A stretch of 64,000 bases of DNA from Ooceraea biroi. Lineage: Eukaryota > Arthropoda > Insecta > Hymenoptera > Formicidae. A program made the position numbers and the translations under genes. Shown here one piece after another: positions 11,900 through 27,055 of this stretch. The stretch is taken from assembly GCF_003672135.1 (NCBI RefSeq), contig NC_039516.1:2277838-2341837 (forward strand), written 5' to 3'. Each line of letters opens with the position of its first letter. The stretch's first letter is position 1. The notes below the pieces were generated by a model. That model was not told the DNA's origin. It ran no database searches and saw only the letters and a list, made by a program, of their open reading frames with translations.

Positions 11900-14800
11900 T
11901 CTTCACGAGCCACGCGCCAATTGATCGCGCAGCTATTAGCTTAAGGCTGTGTCTTTTTCCTGGGTGCTCGGCCGATCCTGAGTCTGGACGGCGATGTCCA
12001 CATGTGGAGTAGTCGCTGTGATAGCAGCTCCGTTCTGCTGGCTGTTGAAATACAAGTTATTAGATTAGACAGCTGATCGTCCATCCTCTTTCGTTAATTG
12101 GCGATCATAATTGAATTCTCTATGTTATTCGGAGATTGAAGAATACAAGTCATATCAAAAATACATTTCGTCATATAATAAAATTCTATAGTTCGCGAGG
12201 CACTTGGTTTTCATTAAACGAGAACAATTGGAGTTTGATGCAGCGTGCAGCTCGCATAGACACAACGATCGGATTTTTCATCCGTCACAAAAGTCCAGCA
12301 AAAGTTTTATACCTACAATGCAAACTCATGATAAAAACAATGTTGATGCGGGACGACGGAATGACTTTCATCGAATAAAACCGGTTATATACCGGTTATT
12401 ACCTGGACTCATCTAGGAGATTAATATCTATGTGCCTCGGGATATCGAGTCGAGCAAGGGGGTTTACGTGCCCGCCTAGCGAAGTAAAAGTTGGAATCGA
12501 TTAGGTAGTTACGAGCTGCCAGAAAAATTCCACGAGAAATCGATCTCCGTCGATCTGATTGCTTGGAATATCCAACCGGAGACTCAACCGGATCCCGAGT
12601 ACTTTAGAATTCTATCCGATACACATTCTAGGAAGCCCTACATTACCAAGACTCGCGTGAGCGATTTCGAAGCAAAAGCGGATGATTCGGACGAGCTGGG
12701 TCTCTCGAGAGAGGAAGAAACACGAACCTTTGGACGAGATGACACGGTGGTAGTGGTCTCGCGAGCAATCCTTTGCGAACTAACGATCGCAAGGAGCTCT
12801 CGAGCGGCAAAGCCACCGCTGTTGGCATCGACAATGAGATATATGCCTCATCGAAAGTGGCCGACGGCCACCAGCAGTACCGATATCCGTCTTTATACTT
12901 GGCAATACCTTGGACACTTAGAAAGTATCGAAGTACCGTTGAAGCACGGATACTTTATTGCGATCCGAGCATCGTACTTCTGCATCGTGGTAGCTCGGAA
13001 GCTGCTTGAACGTCTACACAATTTCTTTGCTCAGTTTTCGCTCTAAAATCGGACTCTTAGATCGCACCGTATCTTTGCGAATGATTTCGTCTCGTCAGTT
13101 CTCACCTGATTACCAAAATTAACTATTTATCAATTTATCACGACGCTTCCAAATACAGTCAGGCGGGTCTTCCTCAACGGCACGTCTCCGGTTACGTGCT
13201 GCAATGGGAGATGATGTAATGACACATCCGACACTTTTCCCTTTTCGACACGCTCGTATCAGCAATCAACATAATTCAGTCCGCCACGACACGTAATTTT
13301 CGTCCTCGTCCCACCGCACGATCACGTAACAATAGCACATTGACATTCGGTTAAATTAAAGAAAAAACAATTTCGCTCTGCTGGTGTGTTAGATAATGTA
13401 CACGTGTACTGGATAGACGGCTATTTATTTTACGTACACGCATTATCGATATCGAACTTGATTTTTTCATGTTGCGTTATCTGAACTCACGTAAGTATTC
13501 TTAGCAGAACTACCTTTCCGCTTTACTTCCGCGTCTTCGCCCAGGTTTCCAGGATATCTTCTGTTCTCCTGAAGATCCCACAAAGAACAATCAGTCCTCC
13601 TTCCAGGAACTTGACAACAATCCGGTCGGCTTTATTGTTGGACAACAGACTGCACAGACACGCAGTGCGCGCGAATATATAGATATAGGGATCTAAAGAT
13701 CGTTCCACACAGCCAGACGTCGTTGTTTCCTATCCTTCATCGAAGATCATACTCTTCTGTAGAAGTGCGACATTTCGTAAATCGTGGGTGATTTATGCGA
13801 TCTAAATATCGCTTGACATCTTGATGTACATTAAATTGATTTACATTTCAGCATCTGAAGTCTTTGCAAGGATAATGTTTATTCTAAAGATACACCTGGT
13901 CTCGCTGGTGGCTTGGTATGAAGGCACCTTAAGCTTCCGTCGTGATGCCATAATGAGGAGATCTGGCGGTGGCGAGGACCGGTCGGTTCTCCATTTATCG
14001 CCGTCTGTTTGGCGAAAAGACGGACCCTTTGTAAATGCAACATCTGCCACGCTCTGTCGTTACGTCAAGTTTTCTTGTTCCGCGGCGTCTGTTTTTACAC
14101 AGGCTCTTGTGCCTTCATTATGTCCAGGTCTTGCGCATCACTCATGGAACTGTGCAGAAAACGACGAATCGAGCGAGCCGATCAATCGTCTTCGATGAAA
14201 TCCCAATTCCCTCCAGTGGAACTTGATACGCACAGAGTCGATCAGGAATTTCTTTGCTTATCGCTCACGCTTGCAACTTGGATGTTATCGCAGATATTAT
14301 GAGCTCATGCAACGTCCGAAATGCAAATGCGCGCCTTTCGTCCGTGGACAAACGTGCCTCATAAAACTTTCAACGAAACCATATTACTACAGCTATCGAG
14401 TGAATGCAATAGTAACATCCCCGAGATCGTTAAACGATCGATAAAATTTTACATCGAATAAGCATAAATATTATCCGCTCCGAATACAAAATAATGAAAC
14501 AGCGATCCTCTTTGTTGCAAGGCAAATGAAACATTGTTTCTAGACATTGTTTATTTACCAGACACCTCGCGCGATTAAAAGGTGATGATAGAGAAACGAG
14601 CTTCATGAATTAGAGCTTGGCTCTCGCCTAATCGATCGGCATTAAATTCTCATCGAACAGAACGTGGACAATTCAGCCCGACCTGGGAGCGTTTGACCTA
14701 GTAAAAAAACACACGAAACGATATATAAGTAAAATGCATATTACGTTCGTAGGTTTCACGCGAGCAGTCAAGGTTTACGACCGAGCCCCGATTGTTAAAT

Positions 14801-17800
14801 TATTCAAGCGCTCCGCGCGACTAAGAATGTATATACGCCGGCTAAAACACAATTGCATTGTCGCGACTATGAATTGTTGAGAGGCGCACGTCATATAAAT
14901 ATGCAGAACTGTTGCACGTTTAATGTAACATCAGCGTACGGCGTTTCCGATAAAACTTGGAGATCGCACGTGTAGGCACGTCGCAGGACGACGATAATAA
15001 AAATCGATCATCCGTCAAGCGTATTCCTCTTTTGTCTCTTCCGTTCCGGCTTTTCTGCGAGCGCTCGATCTCACATTTGCGGAGACACTTTGGTAGATGA
15101 TGCCGGTTGGATCCTTGATGGATCCTGCACATGCACATGAGACACGTAAAACGGACTCCTTGTGAGAGAAAGGAGCGCCTACGTTTTCCCTCTCGCGTCC
15201 CCTTTGTGGGACAAGGTTGTGCAAGCGAGGGGGGCCACCTCGGAGGTTTTTGACCTGGTTTCACGAAACCCTGATACGTATCTACTTCACTCCACACACA
15301 CATACACACCTACGGGACCGTATAGCGGAGCTCGTTAATATTAGCACTCGCAGAAAGATCGCTGTGGTCCGACTATTTATCTATAATAAAAATTAAAAAA
15401 TTATGTTTTTTTCCATTACATTTAACAAATCAAGTTTTTGTTTCTATAAAACGACAGATAAATAATTTAAAATGAATCCAGTCCGAAGAGGGAGAAGGCA
15501 ATCCTCTTTAATCATTATCATCTGCGTTGCATTAACACGCTCCGCTGTACTGTAGTGTTCGCATCCTTCTGGAGCACGCACGTGGTCGCTCCGTTCCGCT
15601 CCGGGCGACATTTCGCTTCTCGGCAGAAAAGAAACGGGCTGTGCGCGCGTTCCTTTTGTAACACCGCCGACAGATCGTAAAACCTTCTCTCGTGGAAAAT
15701 TCCACGGCGGCACCAAAAGGAAAAAAAAGGAAACAGCCTTCTTTTTCTATGTCGGCCGACGTCTGTCTTGTGCGATTTGTGTAATTGTACGATGCTTTTC
15801 ACCGGGAGAGAAATCAACTCCGGCGTCGGCGAGGAGTGCTCTGAATAATGCGGGAGTATCTCGGTCTCCAGCGTTTCAGTCATCATTGTTTATTCGCCGT
15901 AATTGTATCATCTCAATTTTTACCTACATTTTAGCGCGTTCAGTTTCTTTCTTTAAGCACCGTTACAGCTGTCGTCTCGGTTTTTGCACACGTTTGTTAC
16001 ATATTATGCACGTCTGCAACGCTCGCATTCGAAGTTACTATTATTAACGATGTTATTGTTTCGCTTGCAATGGCACGAAAGAGCCGAGAGGATGGACCAT
16101 CTCTGACGAGTTTAATTCGTCGAAATAAATGCCGGCCACTAGAATTTTATGGCAAACTATAAACTTTACAGTGGTGTCACGATTGACGATCGTCCGGGAC
16201 GACGGTGACGCTTAATTGCTGCTAATGAACGTGCTGTGACGACGCATCCAACAATCGTCACAATTATTACACGTGCAGCGAGAAGCGTTTATGATCGCGT
16301 TTATTATCACGTCCTGCTCTCGCCCTTTTAATCATCCGCGTCTCAATTTCCTTTTAATCGTCCTTGTACAACCGAGAATAATGTATGTAACGAGCGCATA
16401 TCCATGTAATTCACATGGACGAATTTTCAGCGAACTCCGCACGCTGTATCCATCGCAATCAACTGGTTTCCGGTTATCAGTACGCGATGCTGATTTCGTA
16501 TTCCAGGCGTATAACGAGTGTGACAAACGTGCAATGCATGGAATTTCAAATGAAGGCTGCGAACGATGACTACGCTGCGGTTCTCCTACCAAAAAGAACT
16601 TCATTTGAATTTAATCGAAGAACTTAGTTACACTCCTATCCTCGAACTTTCGACGACATCAGATTGGCAATTAAGCTCGTGCGGATCTGAAGGTGGAACT
16701 GGAGCGAATAATAATCCGTTTTGCCCGAAGTTTTATTCAAAGACACCCTCGCGGGAGCTTAATGCCAATCCGATACATCGAAATGTGCGAGTCGTAGAAC
16801 ACTGTGCAAAAATGTGAAATCGAAAGTCTGAAAACTAGAGTGCTCGTGAATCAAGATTAGTCTGCTCTCCGATAGGAATCTTTGAACGTGACACAATAAA
16901 CTGTGCGATTACTACAATCGCCTATGTAATCGTCCAGCCTGCCGGCGATCCTCCTTGTGCCACAATTTCGCCGATCACTATGCAAATCTCGCACGATATT
17001 AATCTACCAAGTCGAGTCTCTTAGGATCTAGGATTTTCGCCATCGAAGAGCTGACGGCCGGCAAGCGTCGTGGAATTGATGGTCGAATTATGCGAACGGA
17101 ATTGAATTTAATTCAACGCCCGTCTCGTCTACGACTACGGCGCTACGTAAATCCGGTATAAGCCTACTACATTCCGGATTCGAGGAAGCCGTGTGATAAA
17201 TCGTTCATTAACCGGTTGTTGTAATAGATGACGAACGGCAAGGGAACGTGCTCAGCATTATTTGTCGATTTTAGAAAACCGATTGTAAAACTCGCAGATT
17301 GTAAAAATCCGCACTATCAAACCTCAGACGTATTCATCTTTTTGTTGCGTAGCAAGTGAAAGCATTCACTGAAAAAAGAAAAGGTTTTCACCGAAAGACC
17401 TGTGGCTCTTTTATGGCTTTTCGGATATGGGCTCCTCAAAGGAATATTCCCAAAGGGATAAGGGTACGTTTTTATCTCCCGGAAGGTCCTCATATTAAAG
17501 AGAACATTTTTCCTAAAAAGGTCTGTCTCGTTGAAGATCCGGGTTTCTACAGGTCAGAACTGGCGCGACCGAAGTCTCGTATGGGGAATGTATGGAGGAC
17601 ACGAACGTACTCCCTTGGTGCTGAACGCTTGGGTGTCACGGTGATGATTCATCGTCACGAGACGTCGCGTGTGCGATTAAGCTCGTTGAGAGCGAGACCG
17701 TCTCGTGACTTCGATGATGATGATGATCGGAAAGTTCGCGAGACTCCGATAATCACAGCGCGATGTTCCGCACCTGATCCTGATCCTGGCGAGAGATCTT

Positions 17801-19599
17801 CCTGGTTGTCCGTCGAAATCGGGGCACTAAGAAGGTAGCTCAGTCTGTCTCAGCATCTACGCACGCTGGACCAAAGTGGAAGTCGTGACTGATGGCCGTC
17901 GTGATCATGAAGCGTGTTTTGCCACGCATTCACGCGCGTTACGCCCCGGCCGTTTATCGTCGGTGCGATGAATCAGTTTTATCGTGAAACTCGCGCGGCG
18001 GAACGCACCGGCATAAACGTTTCGCATTGAGGGTCGGCATAATGAAAACCTCGTGCCGAGATGATTGTCAACATGCGGCGAGCATGGACGCGCGAGACCA
18101 GTCATTAACCAGTTTAAAGATGACGTTAGGCGTCTTAATGGTCTGCCCGAAAAAATTACCCTGATCGCTGATGGGACGATTTCTCTTGAACAAGATGGGA
18201 ACACTAGATCAGAGATCTAAAGGAGCGCACAAGTTTTGTCAATATTCAGGAATAACTGAGCGATAACTGAGTAACCTTGCGATAATAATCAATTTTGCGA
18301 TATGTATTGAGCGGAATGATCGAACTTGAACTGCAAGTGACGTCCAGAAAAATTTCGTTGGATAGTCCGGCAATAAATAACGACCTTTGTGTGCAATTTT
18401 TATTGCACACTTCTGGCCGGACAGAAGCTTCGAATATGTAAACAGTGAATCGACGTTCCGGAATTTACGAATCGTTTATGTTAAGTGCCTTGAAGAAGGC
18501 ACGAGTTTGTGTGAAGAGAAACAAGCCGCACCTTTCGAGCGCTCCATGATTTCCTGCTCCATGATTCACTTGATCTTTTGCGTAGGTACCAGAGATAATT
18601 AAATGAAGCGAAGCAGCCTTTCTCGTTGGCAATTAATTAATTGAGAATATTGTAAAATTCCTTTAGAAGCTTTTGCTCTTCCACTTGAAGTAAAACCTGT
18701 GTCTTTCTATTAAACTCAAGAATTTATCTTTTCTAATTAATTGAAGTAACTGGAAATCTTATCGTAGCGGTAGCGGGAACGCGTGCCTTGTCCGCGCGTG
18801 TTTCGCCTAATCACGGCTGCGTTATTATGCCGTTCCGGCACAAGGTAACGTGAGTGCTGCGCGATGTGGCACGAGCCGTTCCATCAGTCACGACTGTTCC
18901 GGAACCGACGGGCAACCGTGGCAAGTGCAGTCGTATGATGTATGAATCTCCAAGTCAAAAAGACGCGGCGCACGACACTCGTCAACCTGGTTCGAAAATA
19001 GAAGGAACCATCAGCAGCTCGAGGAAGCCGCCCACATCCTTCTTCTAGTCCTTGTCCCTGATCCCGCAAGCTGCCTCCTATTCGACGTCAACCTGCTCCC
19101 CTGGTTTAGTCTCTTCGTTTTCTTTCGTTCTCCGTTAGCTAATCCAATTTCACAGGCCGGAGCGTTTTATTGCCGTCGTCAACATTTTATCGCGTTGAGC
19201 GACAAGGAATTCTCCGTCATCAGGGCGCGCAAATATTATCGCAAAGAAATGCGGACGATCCTCTGCAGAACACGATGCGTGTCCTGCTGACACAAGGTTC
19301 CCGTGAATGCGACTGGAATTTTTTCGAGCTATCGCTCGAGGAACCTCCCTCGCTCGAGGATTCGTTGCGCAATGAAAAAATATTTAATGACCGCGCTGCC
19401 GGCTCGCCGATGCATTTAAATCGTGACGATGTCGCGACGTGGAAAAAAACGTGCGATTTCCGCAGTAAATTGCGCGACGCTGTGTACATATGACTATAAA
19501 TAAGCCATATATGTGCATACACACATGTATATGGCTTGCTTTAGCTGCGAGGGCATCTGTGAAATGTACATATACAAGAAACTACACCTTACAAATTAT

Positions 19600-20450
19600 T
19601 AAACGAAAACGTTGCGGTCGATATTGATAAAACTTTCCGCAAAACTTTTCCTAAAATTGCTCGTTGCAGAAATCTCTCTCTCTCTCTCTCTTTCTCTAAG
19701 ATCTCTCGCGCGAATGCAATGTAAGAAGCGCAAGTACAAAGGATACAGGTTCCCCGGTGCCGCGCGCTCGCCATTACTACTTCCGGCGGCGGCGGCGGCG
19801 AGAGAAAGAGCGCGAGCGAGATCCAGGTGTACATACACACGCGATTTACGTACCTGGGTTCCGAATCGATCGGTCGACGCGCACCACTCGCGTGGACAGA
19901 AGAGGCAGCAGCTTGGCCGCGAGACCGGACCAGAGTCCGCTCCGCGACGATTCTCGGCTTCGTAATACGGCACTCCTCTCAGCGTCCCCGACGAGCGCAA
20001 CTCATACCTTCGACAACCGGCTTTCTCACGGCAAGAGGCGGAAGACACGCCGATGCCACACACGTGCGTGCGTGCGTGTGTTTACGTGTTGTTCACCCGG
20101 TGTTCAACGGCGATGAGGAACCGCGCGGCAGTCATGCGCGCAAGAGCGGCGCTACTGACGAACTGACGACGGCCGGTCGGTTGGCTGGCCGGTCGGTCGG
20201 TACAATTCGGGACGAGCTTCCCTTGGGATAGGCTCATTTGTTCTCGCACTCGGCCGCTGGCACCAATACGACTGGCGAAACGAGAAGAGCTGCGGGGAGA
20301 GAAAGAGAGGAGAGAAAAGAGAAAGGAGCAGCGAGAATAAGTTTCTGCGAACGACCGGCTGACCGACCAGTCGCTCGAGCCCGACTCGAGTCACTCCGAA
20401 GCGGGTTCACTTGCTCGCGCGCCGTCGCAGTGCGCGCGAGAGCGCACGTT
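19600..20450. promoter_or_regulatory. CpG-rich block with CT repeat, candidate promoter region
   Basis: This stretch is visibly richer in CG dinucleotides than its flanks. It carries a (CT)n tract at about 19673-19690 and GGTCGG/CGGTCGG clusters near 20160-20205. Open frames here overlap on both strands, as expected from composition alone. It could be a distal promoter or non-coding first exon of the SLC4 gene. This is inference from composition only. Confidence 0.2.
19673..19690. repeat. (CT)n microsatellite
   Basis: CT dinucleotide run followed by an interrupted TTTCTCT stretch. Confidence 0.9.
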
Positions 20451-22735
20451 TTATTTAAATTTAAAAATATCTTACTTGGAAAAGTACTGATAGGATCCCG
20501 AAAATAACGTGGCCTCCTCGGCGTTGCGGCAGAATTGTAAATTGCAATGTTACTCTGTGGAGTTTCCTAATGTAATGTTTCTGCACGTTTGCAGTCCGCG
20601 CCTCACGTGAGAAACGTAGTGGTTTCATGCTACATCTTCTTCAATTACATTACTGAGATCGATAAACGCACTTACGTTAATGATCGTGGCTGTCGATGCG
20701 TTTGTCCTAAAAGAAACGAATGATTTAATAGAAATAACTGCATTTATCCTATCATTTGTCCGACATGTTAAAGCAAATAATTCTATTACTAAAAAAATAT
20801 TTTGATTCACTGCAATCAGAAAACAAAGCGACGTTTTTGATTCTAGCAAAAATTTCCTGCAGCGAGATAATTACATAAATTCTTAAATAAAATTTCCATT
20901 CAAAACGGAAGTCGGTTTCCATCCTCTTAAAATAGCACAAAACCAGCTTAACGATAATTCTGCCAAGTCAGAGAAGGAATAAGGATACATTTTATGCGAA
21001 TATATTATAAAAAGACACGCGAGAGACGCTTGAGAATACAGTCAAGAGTCTCTCGCAAATTACCTGCGCACGAAGGGAAGACCCACTCTGTCGCTATGAA
21101 AATATTGATTCTCTGATTACTCACGTCGCGTCATCGATGCTAGAAAAATAAGAAAATGCTGTTCGTGGTCCAGCAACCAGCAGCTAGTCATCGGAATGCT
21201 TTTTCCTGCAAAACACGGAAGAACATCTCGCACGTCGTGCATATGTTCTTCATGCCGCTTCGTCCTTTTCGTCATGCAACGCATGTTCGTGACGTGATGC
21301 GCTCGCGTTGCTACATTACGTTGATGATTTTCAGGATGCATGCACGCGAATACGTGCGGTGTACCGATTTCTTCCTCGTGGAGGAATTAGGTCGACCGTG
21401 GGAGATGCAAAGTCGAATTCGCCCCGGTTTTTGATGAATATACATCGCCGGGGCGCACGCTCGTCAGATCCGTCCGTCCCATTTTTTCCTCCTTGTCATC
21501 TTGCGCTATTAACGCTATTGCCGGTCGTACGTATGTGGATTATCGGCGCATACCGCCGACATCGCATATGCATGCGTTTGCAACAAGTATTCGCGGTGCT
21601 CGTCCACTTTGTGCGCTGCATATGCATTTATGCAAAGTCCGAGGAATCGGCCTGACCGTAGCGTGGTTTCATATCGTTCGGAGTCAACGGCCTCGATGCT
21701 TTGCGCTTTTGTGCGCAGTGTCTCTAAAATGTTTAATAATGGATATTCAATGATAAGCAAATGTGTTCAAGTACGTTAATATTTAGTATTTAATATCAAA
21801 ATTGCTCGTAATTTTGTTAATAAGTATAGCAATTGTAATTGTGTAGATCAGTAAATTGTAAATAGATTTAATATAACGTATGTGCATAAATAAATTTGAA
21901 TGTTTTCTTTCCAACTGCAACGTTCCTCTCCAAAAACATCGACAAGGAATACTCGAGTCGCCACGGACAATACGCGGCCAGTTTCGTGATGGTAATACGA
22001 CAGCGAAGGCCAACGATGCAAAGTTAAACGCGCATTCTCGGACGACGCCGTCGCAAATTGTTATCAATTGAACAATGAAGAGCGCAGATTGAGCGTGACG
22101 ACGACCGCGCGTTAAACCATCACCATGCACTTTTTCTACGGCCAGGCCAATGGGACGGTGTACGATATCTTCACAATCAACTCTCGGCGCTCCAATTAAT
22201 TAGCTAATCTAATGCATGCCACGCGACAAGTCGTGCGATCATGCCATTAATTGTTCCCCGTTCGCCAAGAGGCTGTTCCACCTATCAAATCTCTTATTTT
22301 AAATCTGTTATAAGAAAGATATAAGAATGATAAAGATTTAACAATGAAAAATCTTCAAGAAAATTCCTTATCCAACTTGGAAAATTTATCTTTTCGTTTT
22401 AAACAATTACAGAGATCTAGCTCTACATTTTTTCTAAGAATATTTAATTTTACCTTTATCAACTTTTTATTCTTCCAGTACGACGTATCTCCGTGATACG
22501 CGAGATACGGGAATCTCTCCAACGCGACCGGCGTGAGGGATGACAGCAGATCAGAGAAAGCACACGCGCGCGCGTGTGTATGTGTATGTGGATTGCAGGA
22601 GGACCAAGGCTTGAAGGCTTCGTCGTCGAGGAGGGTGGTACGAACACGCGAGTATTAATATGTCCGTTTAATGTGATACATGAGGCATGATGATAGTATC
22701 GGCTTGGTAGAGACAGTGACCGTTATATTATTCGT

Positions 22736-22790
22736 GATAATAATAATAATAATAATAATAATATATAATATGTATATAATATATATATAG
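22736..22790. repeat. Compound (TAA)n-(AT)n microsatellite
   Basis: Roughly nine TAA units run directly into AT-rich dinucleotide sequence. Confidence 0.95.
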
Positions 22791-23095
22791 TTCAACGTAC
22801 AAACTATATACCTTAATAAACTCTAACGCAGGGGATGGAGGAGGAGGAGGGGGCGTCTATGTACACAGCCTTAGACCATGCGCTGGCCTAGGTCATGCCG
22901 ATCGTCATCGATCGGCTCTAGATCCGATCTCTAGAATTGGGATCTGGGTGGATTGGTGGATCCTGTCCTACATAACTCCGCGGATCCTCTCGTCGCCTCG
23001 CGGCGCGGGCGTCCTGATCCTGACGTGCATGCCACGTACCTATTAATTAATTATCGACATTTATACACAGTACAATCGAATTCCTCGCACGCGTA

Positions 23096-23121
23096 CACGC
23101 ACACACGCACGCACGCACGCT
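23096..23121. repeat. ACGC/ACAC simple repeat
   Basis: Imperfect tetranucleotide repeat of ACAC and ACGC units. Confidence 0.8.
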
Positions 23122-24719
23122 AGGATGCACGCGAGCACACGCCCGTTGGTGGGATCAACCAAGGACCCTCCTGATCAAGGACGCTCCTGGTCGGTCAGCT
23201 CGTTTTGGGATCATCGTGCTCGTCCGAGCAGGGATAAGAACACAGCGAGATTACACATAAAATCAACCAAGATTGTTATTGGTATATCTGCATAGAGAAT
23301 GTATGTGTGTGTGTGGCACGTAACATCTTAAATTAGGAAATCTCCCATTCGCGCAGAGGTGATCGCGTAGCGATTAATTACGCTCGATTATCCTGATATA
23401 ACGTCGTGGCGCAATGCTTGCCTATGTCGTATGATCTACTTGACGATCTTCTGGGCCAGATTTCATTTCACTTCGCTCTTCGTCTTCCGCACAAGTGCAA
23501 GAGCGGACATTCCTCTCGTAGAACCAAATGAAAGCTTGATGGAAATAACAATTTCACTTAATCGTAAATCGCAAAATTAATCATCGACCCGATAACGCCC
23601 GACGCGGTGTATTGATCAACTCTTTCGTGATAGAGAGTGCTTAACGCAATACGTCAATCCCGCAATCCCTTCAATCAAATTGACCGAAGGTCCTGCGTTA
23701 AAGGTCGGACGCTAACGGGTCGATCGGCACTTTCGCGTGCCTCGAATCGAAAGAGAAGAAGAAAAATCGCACGTTCCCAGAAACGAGAACAACTCGAGGA
23801 GGCTTCTTCAGGGATGCAAGGATCCGCAAATCCAACAACTCTTTAAATCGATGCTCCGCGTAATCCTTCCGCTCTTCAGTAATAATTCTACGACTGTTTT
23901 TTACGACTTATAGTTTTAAAATACAATACCTGCAAAGTTCTTATAAAACGTTTATATTTATATAATCCATTACGCGCGCGCGAAAGAGGGCTAAATGTTA
24001 AGGATTATCTATAACCGCAAGTCTACGATGTCGGAGGTGAGGGGGATCTTGAATATTCGTGGGATCCGTACGTGATCTTCCGTTACAGTCGATATCATTG
24101 CATTATTATAACAGCCGCTTCTTGTCGTTACGATATAAAAATCATTCATTGCACATTCCTACTTTCCCCGGGGAGGCATCTGTGTATCATGTATATTCTC
24201 TTCCACGCACGGAGAAGGATATCGGTCAGCGTTCAAATTCGAGACACGGGGAGCCTCAAAATCCAGAATTTTCGGCGAGAAATCCGGCTCATTCGCGATT
24301 CGATCTATGATATTCCACGAGTAACTTTGCAATTACATTTTTACTGTAAATATACTTCTTCTTCGGGGAGGTCCCTCTTACGAGAAACTAAGAATCAGTC
24401 TCTGAATTTCGAGGCAACATTGATATATATAATAACGCGTCCATTACGTCTACACGAAAATATGATTTCGCAGTTGAATCTGAATCAGATCTCGCAAGGA
24501 GCAATCAACAGGGAAATTTCAAGAACACTTTGAGAAGCAAAACTCGCAACTTGATTTTTTTCTCGTAAGATCTGATTCAGTTCAAGAAGTTCCATTGTCG
24601 ATTAAACGCCAGCTGCACTAACTTGCCATCTTGTCAATTAACCAGGGCTAGCTGCTATTTAAAAAAAGTTTGATAAAGAAAAAATTGTTTAAAAGTCTGT
24701 AAACGGAGATTCATTAATT

Positions 24720-24748
24720 CGAGAGAGAGAGATAGAGAGAGAGAGAGA
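24720..24748. repeat. (GA)n microsatellite
   Basis: GA dinucleotide run with one GATA interruption. Confidence 0.9.
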
Positions 24749-27025
24749 CAACCTATTCACCGGGTGTGTTAAACATCATGGTACAAGATGAGATCACGTT
24801 ACGATAATGTGAGAAAGACAGGAAGAGATGAGAAGTTACGACTTAAAATAAAACTATGAGAAATTGCGACTTATAATGAGGAAAACAAACAAGTATAATA
24901 CTAACGAGATAGTCAATTAACCAGAACTATCAGTGCAACCGAGCCTGTACAAATGCGGCTATTTACGGGCGTGGGTTTCTTTTTTCCCGTGCGTAAAAGT
25001 GCGGAAGTAACGCAATAGTGACATGGCACGATAGCTTAACAACAAAACGCGGGAGGGTAGTGAGATAAGGGTGAACGGGACAAGTGTGAAGATGAGAAAG
25101 TGGACGAACGGGTCGCGGCAGAACAGTGGAGCATGTGGGAGGACAAACGCCTCTTTCTCGTGTTACGTATTTACAAAAAGCTGCCTCTGCGAACAGCCGT
25201 CGAGAGTCCGGTACGATTAATCATCATACTCCGCGCGAGAGCGATTATAAATCACTATGCCATGCGTATATTGCACTGCCGAAGCCGTCGATAATAAGTT
25301 GCGGTCGTTCACGAACGCGCATCTCGCCTATGCAGAAAAAAAGGAAAAAAGAAAGAAATAAAAACAAAGTTTAACAAATCAACAGAAATGTAATTTCAGG
25401 TAGAATCGAGTCGAAATCGAGCTTTACTCACATATAGCATTTCTGTCAATTGAATAAAAGCGCGCATTTCACGATCTTGTTATGTAAAGAAGGAAACACT
25501 GAAGAATTGAGATATTCCGGCAAACATGAGAATTAATTTCTGTCGAGCGTACGCTAATGCGTCTCTGCATTTAATGTCACGTCTTTCGACGGCGCGAATA
25601 CACATGTGTGATCATTATAATCGCGATGTGCCTTCGCAGTTACAACAATACGCCGTTCACAACACATTATACGCCGTATGTCGTCTCTCGTGTGCTAAAA
25701 TAAGAATATAAAATTAAAGAGCTATCAACAATTGTACATATTCGTAGAAAAAGTGGGTAAAGAAAGTCGTCCTCTGGTGAGAAATCAATCGCGATCGACT
25801 TCTGGGCCTGGCATTTTTCATTTTTCGACAAAGTTCCAAAATTCGACTCTTCGTATATTATTAATCTTATGTTATGTGTGTGTGTATATATATATATACC
25901 AGAGTGTATTTCGTCAGTCTACGTATAAAATCGCACGAATGCATTTTGTACAGAATGTTAAAAGTTAAATTCCTCCGTGTTGAATTTTCGATTGAATCTT
26001 AATATTCGTTAAAATCACGCTAATCTTATTTTTACGTCTAAGTATAGGCCAATAATGTTGTTGTTCGGTTGACATTTTCCGATGTACGTATAAATAATTA
26101 CAGGGAAAAAAAAAGTTAGAGATCGGCAGCCCTAAAGTCGATATTACGCAACACGTTTGGATTTCCTTGTACGCGAGCTTGAGCTGATTTGAGCTGGTAA
26201 TAATAATAATAATAATTCTTTGTGCGAATAAAGTTTCAGGGAATAGAAAGCAGCCGACAAAAATCCAAATTCCAAATCGTGATCCAAAACTCGACCTCTG
26301 ACTGAATTATAAAAACACGCTGAGCTAACGATCGTAGAAATTGAACAGCGAGCGATCCGCCGTAAATCGCCGAATCGCCACCACGACGAGACTCTTCGTT
26401 GTTCCCATCAATGAAAGGGGACTCCGTTCCTCGCAGTGGGAACTACAGCTAATGTAAAAAGACGTCGGAACGTTTGTCGCGCGCTGCACAGTACGGCGTA
26501 CAAAGCCAAAGGCTTGTAAGGTACAAAACCGCGACGTTGTGCGTGTCGTAGCTCAAAGTTGTCGCACGTTCTTCGCTTCCTATAGCGAACGCAAGGGATC
26601 GGATGGTTGGCTAGGTGGATGTGTGCTACTTGGTCTCATCGTCGAAATTGCATGCGATTGTTGTACGGGTCGGCTGGACGTTGTGGAACGGAGCACGGAA
26701 AGTCGGACACTTGCAGGATACGACATCGAACGTTTCGGTGACGAATCGGTGGCTGCTAGAGCGACAACGAGCTGCCAATTTTACGTATTCATTGTCGGCT
26801 CTACAATTCGTCATCACTCACTCTGTCGTGCATCATATACGTATGTGTAACGCGATAATGATTCCTTGCGATTTAATCAGTTTCTAGAGATGGCAGCGTG
26901 GACTGCATTAGAAATGTTTCGAATATGCACGTACGTACCTTTTGCTAGTAACACTCACTTCGTTAGAGTGACGTTTTTCTTGATACATAATATAGTAGAA
27001 CTCCATTCCTTGAAGTATTTCCGTT

Positions 27026-27055
27026 CACGTTATTTACGTTATTTACGTTATTCAC
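27026..27055. repeat. Tandem 9-bp repeat
   Basis: Three consecutive copies of a CGTTATTTA-type unit, the last one diverged. Confidence 0.85.
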